Below are positions 51,676 to 60,145 of a stretch of DNA of 64,000 nucleotides, piece after piece; position 1 is the stretch's first letter; the number at the start of each line of letters is the position of its first letter. The stretch lies in assembly GCA_016716005.1 (NCBI GenBank), contig JADJXE010000001.1:2431001-2495000 (forward strand). Direction: 5' to 3'. The notes under the pieces are model-generated. The model was not told the origin of the DNA, did no database searches, and worked only from the letters and a program-made list of their open reading frames with translations. The translations under genes were made by a program, and so were the position numbers. The stretch is from Acidimicrobiales bacterium (GTDB lineage Bacteria > Actinomycetota > Acidimicrobiia > Acidimicrobiales > JADJXE01).

Positions 51676-51855
51676 TCAGTCGGGCTCGTTCACCGTCCAC
51701 CCGGCGCTCATGCCGGCGCGGGGCTCGAAGAACACGCAGCCGTCGGGGCACGAGAACGGCATCTCCCCGTTGGCGCCCAGGCGGCAGCGCTCCACCACCT
51801 CGCCCGTGGGGAGCGAGCGGGTGCTGTAGTGCCGGCAGTCGGCGCGAACGGCCAT
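51676..51855 (-). CDS. Small four-cysteine protein (59 aa)
   Basis: A 59-residue protein, MAVRADCRHY at its start, with Cys at 7, 25, 37 and 41 (DC, ERC, SCPDGC), a spacing that suggests a zinc or iron-sulfur knuckle. The ATG has a CAGAAT six bases upstream, the leaderless pattern seen elsewhere. It is too short for many gene callers. Function unknown. Confidence 0.65.
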   Translation of the reverse strand: MAVRADCRHYSTRSLPTGEVVERCRLGANGEMPFSCPDGCVFFEPRAGMSAGWTVNEPD

Positions 51856-51861
51856 CCCGGC

Positions 51862-51867
51862 ATTCTG
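51862..51867 (-). promoter_or_regulatory. -10 hexamer CAGAAT, small Cys-protein gene
   Basis: On the minus strand it ends six bases before the ATG at 51855. Confidence 0.4.
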
Positions 51868-51913
51868 CCGCGCCCGACGCCACCCTCGGGGGAGCGGCCC
51901 GGGCGGCCCTCGC

Positions 51914-51919
51914 TAGGGT
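51914..51919 (+). promoter_or_regulatory. -10 hexamer TAGGGT, leaderless flavoprotein disulfide reductase gene
   Basis: TAGGGT ends six bases before the ATG at 51926, identical in sequence and spacing to the radA promoter. Confidence 0.65.
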
Positions 51920-51925
51920 GCGGGT

Positions 51926-53275
51926 ATGCCCGAGCGCCTGGTGGTGGTCGGCGGCGACGCCGCCGGCATGTCGGCTGCGTCGCAGGCCCGACGCCTGCGG
52001 TCCGACCTCGAGATCATCGCCCTCGAACGAGGGTCCTGGACCAGCTACGCGGCCTGCGGGATCCCCTACCTGGTGGGCGGCGAGGTGCCCGCCCTCGAGT
52101 CGCTGGTGGCCCGCACGCCCCAGGAGTTCCGGGACCGCCAGCGCATCGACGTGCGCCTCCGGCACGAGGTGATGGCCGTCGACCTCGACCGCCGCCGGGT
52201 CGAGGTGCGCGACCACGAGCACGGGCGCACCATCACGATCCCCTTCGACCAGCTCCTCGTCGCCACGGGCGGCCGGCCCCTCCGGCCACCCCTGCCCGGC
52301 ATCGACGGCCCCGACGTGTACGGCGTGCAGACCCTCGACGACGCCGCCACGCTCCTGGCGCGCATCGAGGCGGCCGATATCCGCAGGGTGGTGGTGGTGG
52401 GCGGCGGCTACATCGGCCTGGAGATGGCCGAGGCCTTCGTGCGCCGGGGGGCCGCGGTCACCGTGGTGGAGGCCGCCCCCGAGGTGATGCGCACCCTCGA
52501 CCCGGAGATGGGCGCCCTGGTCACCAGGGCCATGCGCGCCCTCGGCATCGAGGTCCGCCTGGACGAGGCGGTCCAGGGCTTCGAGCCGGGTGTGGTGCAC
52601 GCCGCCGGCGGCACCCTCGCCGCCGACGTCGTGGTGCTGGGCCTCGGGGTGGGGCCCAACGCCGCTCTGGCCGCCGACGCCGGCCTGGCCCTGGGCCCCA
52701 GGGGCAGTGTCTCGGTCGATCGTCGCCAGCGGACCTCGGCCGAGGGGGTGTGGGCCGCCGGCGACTGCGCCGAGTCGCTCCACCTGGTGTCGGGGCGCAA
52801 GGTGCACGTGGCCCTGGGCACGGTGGCCAACAAGCAGGGCCGGGTCGCCGGCATCAACCTGGGTGGCGGCTATGCCACCTTCCCAGGCGTGCTGGGCACG
52901 GCCGTGTCCAAGATCTGCGCCACCGAGGTGTCACGAACCGGGTTGGGCGAGCACGAGGCGCGTGAGGCCGGCTTCGAGCCGGTCACGGCCACGATCACGG
53001 CCGGCACCCGGGCCCACTACTACCCGGGCGCCACCCCCATCACCGTGAAGGTGGTCGCCGAGCGGGGGACCGGCCGGCTGCTGGGGGCGCAGATCGTGGG
53101 CCAGGAGGGCGCGGCCAAGCGCATCGACGTGTTCGCCACCGCCCTCACCGCGGGCATGGACGTGTACCGGCTGATCGACCTCGACCTCTCGTACGCCCCC
53201 CCGTTCGCGCCCGTGTGGGACCCGGTGCTGACGGCGGCCAGGCAGGCCGCCAACGCGGTCGACGACGCCGGCTGA
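51926..53275 (+). CDS. CoA-disulfide reductase-like FAD/NAD(P)-dependent oxidoreductase
   Basis: A 449-residue pyridine-nucleotide-disulfide oxidoreductase of the CoADR/NADH-oxidase group with one active cysteine, C44 in SYAACGIPY. FAD binding uses VVGGDAAGMSAASQA (7-21), NAD(P)H binding VVVGGGYIGLEMAEA near 155, and GVWAAGDCAE near 275 is the second FAD contact. The C-terminal dimerisation domain contains YYPGATPITVKVV and LDLSYAPPFAPVWDP, characteristic of this group. It may reduce CoA disulfide, persulfides or O2; the substrate cannot be decided. Confidence 0.92.
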   Translation: MPERLVVVGGDAAGMSAASQARRLRSDLEIIALERGSWTSYAACGIPYLVGGEVPALESLVARTPQEFRDRQRIDVRLRHEVMAVDLDRRRVEVRDHEHGRTITIPFDQLLVATGGRPLRPPLPGIDGPDVYGVQTLDDAATLLARIEAADIRRVVVVGGGYIGLEMAEAFVRRGAAVTVVEAAPEVMRTLDPEMGALVTRAMRALGIEVRLDEAVQGFEPGVVHAAGGTLAADVVVLGLGVGPNAALAADAGLALGPRGSVSVDRRQRTSAEGVWAAGDCAESLHLVSGRKVHVALGTVANKQGRVAGINLGGGYATFPGVLGTAVSKICATEVSRTGLGEHEAREAGFEPVTATITAGTRAHYYPGATPITVKVVAERGTGRLLGAQIVGQEGAAKRIDVFATALTAGMDVYRLIDLDLSYAPPFAPVWDPVLTAARQAANAVDDAG

Positions 53276-53377
53276 GCCCGGTTCGCGGACCCGTCCGGCA
53301 TCGACCGGCTGGATCCCTGCTGTCACTAGCCTGACGGGCCGTCGACGCCGGAGGGCGCCGGCCGGGGAGGAGGAGCG

Positions 53378-54625
53378 ATGGACACGGGCAACACCGCGTG
53401 GGTGCTCATGTCGGCGGCACTGGTGGCGTTCATGACGCCGGGCCTGGCCTTCTTCTACGCGGGCATGGTGCGCACCAAGAACGTGCTGGGCATGCTCATG
53501 CAGAACGTCTTCGCCATGGGCGTCGTCAGCCTGCTGTGGGTGGTCGTGGGGTTCAGCCTGGCCTTCGGCGGCGGCGGCACGCTGATCGGGAGCCTCGACT
53601 TCGCCTTCATGAAGGGCCTCACCGACCAGAGCGTGCAGCTGCCCGGCTACGTGGGCGACTTCGCCCTCACGATCCCCGTCCTCGCCTTCCTCGCCTACCA
53701 GATGATGTTCGCGGTGATCACGCCGGCGCTCATCACCGGCGCCACCGCCGACCGCCTGAAGTTCGTGGCCTACGTGGCGTTCATCGCCCTGTGGTCGGTG
53801 CTCGTCTACGCCCCGGTCGCCCACTGGGTGTTCAGCCCCAACGGGTGGCTGTTCCAGCGGGGCGCCCTCGACTTCGCCGGCGGCGCGGTGGTGCACATCA
53901 ACGCCGGCATCGCCGCCCTGGCGGTGGTGCTCGTGCTGGGGCGTCGACGGGGCTGGCCCACCGAGGCCATGCTGCCGCACTCGCTCCCGCTCACCGTGCT
54001 GGGCACCGGCATCCTGTGGTTCGGCTGGTTCGGGTTCAACGCCGGCTCGGCCCTGGCCGCCAACGGCCTGGCCGCCCAGGCCCTGCTCAACACCCACCTG
54101 GCCGCGGCCGCGGCCATGATCGGCTGGCTGATCGTCGAGAAGATCCGCACCGGCCACGCCACCACGCTGGGCGCGGCCTCGGGCGCGGTGGCGGGCCTGG
54201 TGGCCATCACGCCCTGTGCCGGCTTCGTGGGCGGCATGTCGCCGATCCTCATCGGGCTGGTGGCCGGGGCGGTGTGCTTCCTGGCGATCCGCCTGAAGTA
54301 CCGGTTCGGGTACGACGACTCCCTCGACGTGGTCGCCGTCCACCTCGTGGGAGGGATCCTGGGCTCGCTGCTGCTCGGGCTGTTCGCCGACCTGGCCGTG
54401 AACCCCCTCGGCGCCGACGGCGTGCTCGCCGGCGGCGGGTGGGGCCTCATGGCCGACCAGGTGGTCGCGGTGCTGGCCGTGCTCGCTTACTCTCTGGCGG
54501 TCTCGCTGGTCCTGGCGAAGGTGATCGACCTGGTCGTGGGCCTGCGCGTGTCGGCGGAGGACGAGCAGATCGGCCTCGACGAGAGCCAGCACGCCGAGGC
54601 CGCGTACATCCTCGAGCCCCGATGA
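53378..54625 (+). CDS. amt: Ammonium transporter Amt
   Basis: A 415-residue Amt with about 11 transmembrane helices. DTGNTAWVLMSAALVAFMTPGLAFFYAGMV starts the family core, GGAVVHINAGIAALAVV holds the twin-His pore histidine, and FGWFGFNAGSALAANG holds the conserved Phe/Trp gate region. RFGYDDSLDVVAVHLVGGILG contains the second pore histidine. It takes up ammonium and is gated by the PII protein encoded next. A ribosome binding site GGGGAGGAGGAGCG precedes the ATG. Confidence 0.96.
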   Translation: MDTGNTAWVLMSAALVAFMTPGLAFFYAGMVRTKNVLGMLMQNVFAMGVVSLLWVVVGFSLAFGGGGTLIGSLDFAFMKGLTDQSVQLPGYVGDFALTIPVLAFLAYQMMFAVITPALITGATADRLKFVAYVAFIALWSVLVYAPVAHWVFSPNGWLFQRGALDFAGGAVVHINAGIAALAVVLVLGRRRGWPTEAMLPHSLPLTVLGTGILWFGWFGFNAGSALAANGLAAQALLNTHLAAAAAMIGWLIVEKIRTGHATTLGAASGAVAGLVAITPCAGFVGGMSPILIGLVAGAVCFLAIRLKYRFGYDDSLDVVAVHLVGGILGSLLLGLFADLAVNPLGADGVLAGGGWGLMADQVVAVLAVLAYSLAVSLVLAKVIDLVVGLRVSAEDEQIGLDESQHAEAAYILEPR

Positions 54626-54653
54626 TCCCCGAGAGCCAGATGAGGAGCACCCC

Positions 54654-54992
54654 ATGAAGCTGGTCACGGCGGTGGTCAAGCCGCACAAGGTCGACGACGT
54701 GAAGGATGCCCTGAAGGAGGCTGGCGCGGCCGGGCTCACGCTGACCGAGGTGAAGGGGTTCGGCCGCCAGGGCGGCAAGACCGAGACCTACCGCGGCGCC
54801 GAGTACGTGGTCGACTTCCTCCCGAAGGCGAAGGTGGAGATCGTCGTCGACGACGCCGACGTCGACCGGATCGTCGACGTGATCGTCGCCGCGGCCCGCA
54901 CCGACAAGATCGGCGACGGCAAGGTGTGGGTGAGCGACGTCCACCGGCTGGTGCGCATCCGCACCGGCGAGCTCGGCCAGGACGCCCTGTAG
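54654..54992 (+). CDS. glnB: Nitrogen regulatory PII protein
   Basis: A 112-residue PII trimer subunit that senses 2-oxoglutarate and ATP/ADP. The T-loop GRQGGKTETYRGAEYVVDFL has Y46 and Y51; Y51 is the residue modified by GlnD in other bacteria. The C-terminal loop VSDVHRLVRIRTGELGQDAL is typical. It starts 28 bases after amt in the usual amt-glnB/glnK operon. Confidence 0.96.
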   Translation: MKLVTAVVKPHKVDDVKDALKEAGAAGLTLTEVKGFGRQGGKTETYRGAEYVVDFLPKAKVEIVVDDADVDRIVDVIVAAARTDKIGDGKVWVSDVHRLVRIRTGELGQDAL

Positions 54993-55039
54993 GGGCGGGG
55001 GCCGGTCTCCCTGTCACGGCAGGGCGGTCGTCTAGGTTG

Positions 55040-55067
55040 TCCGGGTTGTCGTGTCCGGGTTGTCGTG
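55040..55067 (+). repeat. Two copies of a 14-base direct repeat upstream of the CWB2 gene
   Basis: TCCGGGTTGTCGTG occurs twice without a gap just before the ribosome binding site of the CWB2 gene, after a partial copy at 55036. It may be a regulator site or duplication; nothing similar precedes other genes here. Confidence 0.6.
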
Positions 55068-55082
55068 GTGAGGGAGAGAGAC

Positions 55083-55757
55083 GTGCGGAAGCGGAAGATG
55101 CTTCTGGGTGGTCTGGCGTCTGCTGGAGTGTTGGCGGGTTTGGTCCCGTTGGCGGCTCCTGCGGGTGCGGACGTGCCCACGCCGGCGTTCTGGCCTGACG
55201 GTCCGAGCATCGGTGCGACGGCGTACACCTTGCGGATGCAGGGTGACAACCGTTACGAGACAGCGGCGTCGATCGCCATGGTGACGACGTTGAACCTCAA
55301 CAAGACGAGTGGCTATCCGTTCGAGCAGGTGACGCTGGGCATCAACGCCCGGGGTAACGACAACGTGCCGACGGAGACCTACGGGTTGTCGACGTGCCCG
55401 GAGACGATCCACATCGCGGCTGGTGACAATCCGGCTGATGCGTTGGCGGCGTCGGGTGTGAAGGGCATCACCAACCTGCCGTTGGGTGACACGGGTGTGT
55501 TGACCAACGTGACCAATGCGTTGGTGCTGTTGACGGACGCGGCTCGGGGGAACCCGGGTGCGGTGTTGAACCCGCGTACCCGTACGGCGTTGTTGACGAT
55601 CCGTGACAACTGCCAGAAGCCGTTCAACGCCGTCATCCTGGGCGGCGAGGCGGCGGTGTCGGTGACGGCTGCGGCCGAGGTCGACGCCATCGCCAACGCG
55701 GTGGCTCGGGTGGACGGTTCGGGTCTGCAGGCCTCGATCGAGGCGGCCACGGGGTGA
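55083..55757 (+). CDS. Cell-wall-binding repeat 2 (CWB2) surface protein, N-terminal part before frameshift
   Basis: A 224-residue exported fragment. GTG 55083 follows GAGGGAGAGAG and begins a signal peptide (RKRKMLLGGLASAGVLAGLVP, cleavage near GADVP). The rest is the first CWB2 repeat: NRYETAASIA, then AAGDNPADALAASGV, then VILGGEAAVSVTAAAEVDAI. The frame stops at 55755-55757 exactly where the next repeat should begin, and the continuation is found in the next frame. Taken alone it would be a one-repeat protein. Codon use is rich in GGT, GCT, CGT and TTG, unlike the C-ending codons of neighbours. Confidence 0.85.
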   Translation: MRKRKMLLGGLASAGVLAGLVPLAAPAGADVPTPAFWPDGPSIGATAYTLRMQGDNRYETAASIAMVTTLNLNKTSGYPFEQVTLGINARGNDNVPTETYGLSTCPETIHIAAGDNPADALAASGVKGITNLPLGDTGVLTNVTNALVLLTDAARGNPGAVLNPRTRTALLTIRDNCQKPFNAVILGGEAAVSVTAAAEVDAIANAVARVDGSGLQASIEAATG

Positions 55758-57727
55758 CCATCCCTCTGGATCGGTATGCGACGGCGGCGGAGCTTGCTCT
55801 GTTGTTGTTCCAGGCCGAGTCGCCGGGTGGCGCTCCTGGTGGGTTGCCCGACATCGACGTGTACGACGCGACGGTGAACGACAACGGGACGTGGGCTCTG
55901 GAGGGTGATGACACTCCGGACGACACGTTCGCGGATGCGGTGTTCCTGGCTGAGGGCACCAAGGGTGCGGATGCGTTGGCGATCGGGCCGGTGGCGGCGG
56001 CGTACAGCTCGCCGGTGCTGTTGACCCGTTCCGCTGAGCTGCCGGTGGCGACGCTGGCGGCGTTGACGGTGATGAACCCGCGTTCGATCATCACCGTGGG
56101 TGGTGAGGCTGCGGTGTCCCAGGATGTCTTGGATGCGGCCGTGTCGGCTGCGGGTGAGACGGGGGACTTCACGCCTGACGTGTTGCGGGTGGCGGGCCCT
56201 GACCGCTACTCGACCTCGGTGGGTGTGGCCGCGGTGTTGGCCGGCGTCCAGTTCGGTGACACGGGCACGCTGTTCGGGTTCGCTCGTTCGGACCGCAACG
56301 ACGGTACGGACGCGGTGGACGCGCTGGCTGGTGCGGCGTTCGTGGACAACGTGGGGCTGGCCGGTGTGAGTGCGCCGACCCGTCAGGCTCCCCCGATCGA
56401 GCGCAATGGTGCTCTGGGTGGGGATCTTCGGGGTCCGAACACGATCATCGGTGGGTCGACGTTCCAGCCGGGTGGGATCGTGCCGATCCTGTTGGTGAAG
56501 CCGGGTACGGCGACGGCGTCGGGTCTGTCCAACGCGGTGGCCACGTATCTGGCTGATCTGTATCCGGATCCGACGTCGACGTCGGAGAACCCGACGGGCA
56601 ACCAGGGTGGCTTCGGCTATGTGTTCGGTGGGACGGCTGCGATCTCGGCCGGGACCGAGCAGGCCATCGGCACGCTGTTGTCGGGTGGGACGTATGCGCC
56701 GGCTCAGATCGATTCGGATCTGGTCCGCTACAACGGTGCGACCGACATCAACCCGTCGGCCACGGTCAACGACATCTTCTTCACCGACCTCGGCTTCGGG
56801 CTCATCGCCCTGACGGGCGGCGCCTCGAACGATGGCGGTGGTGTCGACCTGAACCAGTCGACCCCGGCTGGCCTGCCGATCGGTCCGAAGATCTGCGTGT
56901 ACCGCGACGGTCTGCTGGGTGTGGCCCGCATCGCGGCCTACACGCCGGCGGGTGGGTTCATCCGGTCGGTGCCGGTGGACTACCAGAACAAGGCGGCCTC
57001 CCCGGTGGCCAACAACCCCAACAGCGTGTGGACGCCGTTCCAGAGCCGGTTCATGTGCGTCGACGCCTCCGGGGCGTTCACCCAGCCCGGCGGGCCGGGC
57101 ACACCCTGGTTCGGCGGCATGGTCGTGCGCTTCCAGTCGCTATCGGGCAACGAGGCCCAGTCCAACGGCAAGGCGGTCACCAACGTCCAGCAGCAGCTGG
57201 CCCTCGGCACGGCAGCCATCCCCCCGCCCCCCGGCCCGCTCACCTGGTGCTACGCGCCGCTGGGGCCGGGCGAGGTGTGCAGCCAGACCGTGAGCTACCC
57301 GCTGCCGCCCGGGTCGCTGACCGCTGGTCCTGTCGCGGGGTCGGCCGTCCTCGCGAACTTCCGGGGCATCCCGCTGACCGGGTTGGAGCGGGGCCGTCTC
57401 GACCTCACCGTGACCCGGCGCGGCATCCCGGGGGCGCCGTCGGCGAACCAGAACGCCGCCACCCTCACCGGCCGGCTGGTGATCGACCCGGTCGCCGGCT
57501 CGGCCTTCCCGGGCGGGCTCACCATCAACATCAAGGCCGAGACCGACCTACCCAACGACCCGGGGCTGGTCCCCTTCCAGGACTTCTCGGGGATGTACTC
57601 GGTGGGCCCGGCCGGCAGCGGCCCCACGGGCGGCTTGATCATCCTCCTCAACTGGCCGCCGATCGTGCCGGGCGTCACGCCGCCGCCGCCCGTCATCTTC
57701 CTGATGTCGATGACCGGCAACGCCTGA
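55754..57727 (+). CDS. CWB2 surface protein, C-terminal part after frameshift
   Basis: A 657-residue frame that starts at once with a repeat boundary (LDRYATAAELAL) and has no signal peptide, so it cannot be a separate exported protein. It holds the second CWB2 repeat (VFLAEGTKGADALAIG, SIITVGGEAAVSQDVLDAA), a third (VAGPDRYSTSVGVAAVL) and then a long domain of beta-rich character (about 230-657) with four Cys and Pro-rich stretches, not recognised. CWB2 repeats bind anionic wall polymers and hold S-layer proteins at the cell wall in Clostridium. One extra G in GGGG (55751-55754) would join it to the upstream frame. Codon use shifts from T-ending to C-ending codons near 56750-57000. Confidence 0.85.
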   Translation: MTIPLDRYATAAELALLLFQAESPGGAPGGLPDIDVYDATVNDNGTWALEGDDTPDDTFADAVFLAEGTKGADALAIGPVAAAYSSPVLLTRSAELPVATLAALTVMNPRSIITVGGEAAVSQDVLDAAVSAAGETGDFTPDVLRVAGPDRYSTSVGVAAVLAGVQFGDTGTLFGFARSDRNDGTDAVDALAGAAFVDNVGLAGVSAPTRQAPPIERNGALGGDLRGPNTIIGGSTFQPGGIVPILLVKPGTATASGLSNAVATYLADLYPDPTSTSENPTGNQGGFGYVFGGTAAISAGTEQAIGTLLSGGTYAPAQIDSDLVRYNGATDINPSATVNDIFFTDLGFGLIALTGGASNDGGGVDLNQSTPAGLPIGPKICVYRDGLLGVARIAAYTPAGGFIRSVPVDYQNKAASPVANNPNSVWTPFQSRFMCVDASGAFTQPGGPGTPWFGGMVVRFQSLSGNEAQSNGKAVTNVQQQLALGTAAIPPPPGPLTWCYAPLGPGEVCSQTVSYPLPPGSLTAGPVAGSAVLANFRGIPLTGLERGRLDLTVTRRGIPGAPSANQNAATLTGRLVIDPVAGSAFPGGLTINIKAETDLPNDPGLVPFQDFSGMYSVGPAGSGPTGGLIILLNWPPIVPGVTPPPPVIFLMSMTGNA

Positions 57728-57745
57728 CCCGCACCACCGTGACAC

Positions 57746-57780
57746 CGGTGAGGGGGCGCCCACGGGGCGCCCCCTCACCG
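57746..57780 (+). terminator. Strong terminator hairpin after the CWB2 gene
   Basis: Perfect 16-base arms (CGGTGAGGGGGCGCCC and complement) with a three-base loop lie 18 bases after the stop, isolating the CWB2 gene from glnD. Confidence 0.8.
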
Positions 57781-57818
57781 CGCCGGCCCCGGGCTGGGGC
57801 GGAGCGACGGCCGCCGCC

Positions 57819-57824
57819 TAGCCT
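57819..57824 (+). promoter_or_regulatory. -10 hexamer TAGCCT, leaderless glnD
   Basis: TAGCCT ends six bases before the GTG at 57831, so glnD has its own promoter and does not depend on the amt operon. Confidence 0.6.
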
Positions 57825-57830
57825 GCCGCC

Positions 57831-60134
57831 GTGACCCTCGCCCGCGACGAGATCCTCGCGAACGGTGCCCTGCGGGGCCGGGCCCTCTGCCTGGCCTACA
57901 CCGAGGCCGTCGACGCCTGGCTCACCGGCCTGCTGGCCGAGGCGGCCGGCGACGACCTCGGCGGGCTGGCGCTGGTGGCGGTGGGCGGGTACGGCCGGGC
58001 GGAGCTGGCGCCGCAGAGCGACCTCGACGTGCTGCTGCTGCACCACAAGCGGGGCGACATCCGGTCCGTGGCCGAGCGGCTCTGGTACCCGGTGTGGGAC
58101 GCCAAGCTGAAGCTCGGCCACGCCGTGCGCACCGTGAAGGAGGCGCTGCAGCTGGCGGCCGACGACCTCGACACGGCCACCTCGCTGCTGGAGGTGCGCC
58201 ACGTCGCCGGCGACGCCCGGCTCACCGAGGAGCTGGCCGAGAAGGCCCGGGGCCAGTGGCGCAAGCGCTCCAGGCGCTGGCTGGGCGAGCTGCAGCGATC
58301 GGTCGAGCAGCGCCACGACCGGGCCGGCGAGGTGGCGTTCCTGCTCGAGCCCGACCTGAAGGACGGGCGGGGCGGCCTGCGCGACGTCCATGCGCTGCGC
58401 TGGGCCGAGGCCGCCCAGCGGGTGCTGCTGGAGGGCGACGACGCCACCCTGCAGGCCGCCTACGACGTGATCCTCGACGTGCGGGTGGAGCTGCACCGGC
58501 TGACCGGCCGGCCCGGCGACGTGCTCACCCTGGAGGAGCAGGACGACGTGGCCGCCGTCCTGGCGGGCGGCGACGCCGACCTGCTCATGGGCCGGGTCGC
58601 GGCCGCGGCGCGCACCGTCGCCTGGACGAGCGACGAGACGTGGCGCCGGGTCGGGTCCACGCTGGTGGGCCCGGTGGCCAACGCCGCCGGGCGCGACCGC
58701 GACCTGGCCCCCGGGGTGGCCCTGCGCGACGGCGAGATCCACGTCGACGTGCACGCCGACCCGGCCGGCGATCCGGCGCTGTGCCTGCGGGCGGCCGGCT
58801 GGGCGGCGCGGCTGCGCACCCGGATCGACCGGGGCTCGCTCGACCGGCTGGCCGAGCGGACCCCCGTGTTCCCCGACCCCTGGCCGCCGGGCGCCCTCGA
58901 CGCCCTGGTCGCACTGCTCCGCGAGGGCCCCGCGGCCATCGCCCCGCTGGAGACGCTCGACCAGCGCGACCTGCTGGTACGGGTGCTGCCCGAGTGGGCC
59001 ACGGTGCGCAGCAAGCCGCAGCGCAACGCCTACCACCGCTTCACCGTCGACCGGCACCTGCTCGAGACCGCGGCCAACGCCGGGGCCGTGGCCGACCGGG
59101 TGGCGCGGCCCGACCTGCTGGTGGTGGGCGCCCTGCTCCACGACATCGGCAAGGGCTACCCCGGCGACCACACGGAGGTGGGCATCGAGGTCGTGGAGCA
59201 CCTGGGGCCCCGGATGGGGTTCGGGCCGGACGACGTGGCCGTGCTGGCCGAGATGGTGCGCCACCACCTGCTGCTCCCCGACATCGCCACCCGCCGCGAC
59301 GTGAGCGACGACGGCACGATCCGGCTGGTGGCCGAGGCGGTGGGCTCGCCCCTCACCCTGGAGCTGCTCGCCACCCTCACCGAGGCCGACTCGCTGGCCA
59401 CCAGCAGCGCGGCCTGGAGCAGCTGGAAGGCGAGCCTGGTGCGCGACCTGGTCGACCGCACCGGCCACGTCCTGCGGGGGGGCGAGCTGCACGAGGTGGC
59501 CTGGTCGGCCTTCCCGGGGCCCGAGCACCTCGCCCTCGTCGCCGCCCGGCGCACGGTGGTGAAGGGAGAGGGCGACCGCCTCACGGTGTGCGCCCACGAC
59601 CGGCCCGGGCTCTTCGGCCGCATCGCGGGGGCCCTCACCATCAACGGGCTCGACGTGCTCGAGGCCGACGCCCACTCGCGGGACGGGATGGCGGTCAGCG
59701 TGTTCCGCGTGGCCGGGCTCTCCGAGGACCGGGGGGGCTGGACGCGGGTGGTGGCCGACGTGGAGCGGGCGCTCGCGGGGCGCCTGGCCCTGGAGGCCCG
59801 CGTGGCCGAGCGGGCCCGCACCTACCGTCGCCGCCGCAGCCGCGCGGCCTCGCCGGCGGTCACCAAGGTGGTGGTCGACAACGACGTGTCGTCGTCGGCC
59901 ACCGTCGTCGAGGTGCGCGCCCCCGACGCCATCGGTCTGCTGTTCCGGATCACCCACGCCCTGGCCGAGATGCAGCTCGACATCCGCCATGCCAAGGTGC
60001 AGACGATGGGCCCGCAGGTGGTCGACAGCTTCTACGTGTGCGACGCGGCCGGCGGCAAGCTGACCGACCCCGGCTACCTGGGCGAGCTGGAGCGGGCGGT
60101 GCTCCACGGCCTGTCGCTCACCACGCCCGGGTAG
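57831..60134 (+). CDS. glnD: PII uridylyltransferase/uridylyl-removing enzyme (or adenylyl analogue) GlnD
   Basis: A 767-residue GlnD that modifies and demodifies PII according to glutamine level. The nucleotidyltransferase domain has GGYGRAELAPQSDLDVLLLH (about 51-70). LLEPDLKDGRGGLRDVHAL is the GlnD linker block. An HD domain has LLHDIGKGYPGDH near 436. Two ACT domains follow (about 582-660 and 690-765), which bind glutamine. In actinobacteria GlnD homologues adenylylate GlnK, so AMP rather than UMP may be the group used. Its substrate PII is encoded 2.8 kb upstream. Confidence 0.95.
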   Translation: MTLARDEILANGALRGRALCLAYTEAVDAWLTGLLAEAAGDDLGGLALVAVGGYGRAELAPQSDLDVLLLHHKRGDIRSVAERLWYPVWDAKLKLGHAVRTVKEALQLAADDLDTATSLLEVRHVAGDARLTEELAEKARGQWRKRSRRWLGELQRSVEQRHDRAGEVAFLLEPDLKDGRGGLRDVHALRWAEAAQRVLLEGDDATLQAAYDVILDVRVELHRLTGRPGDVLTLEEQDDVAAVLAGGDADLLMGRVAAAARTVAWTSDETWRRVGSTLVGPVANAAGRDRDLAPGVALRDGEIHVDVHADPAGDPALCLRAAGWAARLRTRIDRGSLDRLAERTPVFPDPWPPGALDALVALLREGPAAIAPLETLDQRDLLVRVLPEWATVRSKPQRNAYHRFTVDRHLLETAANAGAVADRVARPDLLVVGALLHDIGKGYPGDHTEVGIEVVEHLGPRMGFGPDDVAVLAEMVRHHLLLPDIATRRDVSDDGTIRLVAEAVGSPLTLELLATLTEADSLATSSAAWSSWKASLVRDLVDRTGHVLRGGELHEVAWSAFPGPEHLALVAARRTVVKGEGDRLTVCAHDRPGLFGRIAGALTINGLDVLEADAHSRDGMAVSVFRVAGLSEDRGGWTRVVADVERALAGRLALEARVAERARTYRRRRSRAASPAVTKVVVDNDVSSSATVVEVRAPDAIGLLFRITHALAEMQLDIRHAKVQTMGPQVVDSFYVCDAAGGKLTDPGYLGELERAVLHGLSLTTPG

Positions 60135-60137
60135 CCT
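60132..60137 (+). promoter_or_regulatory. -10 hexamer TAGCCT, leaderless NUDIX gene
   Basis: TAGCCT overlaps the last base of the glnD stop region and ends eight bases before the ATG at 60146. Confidence 0.55.
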
Positions 60138-60145
60138 CCGTCCCC

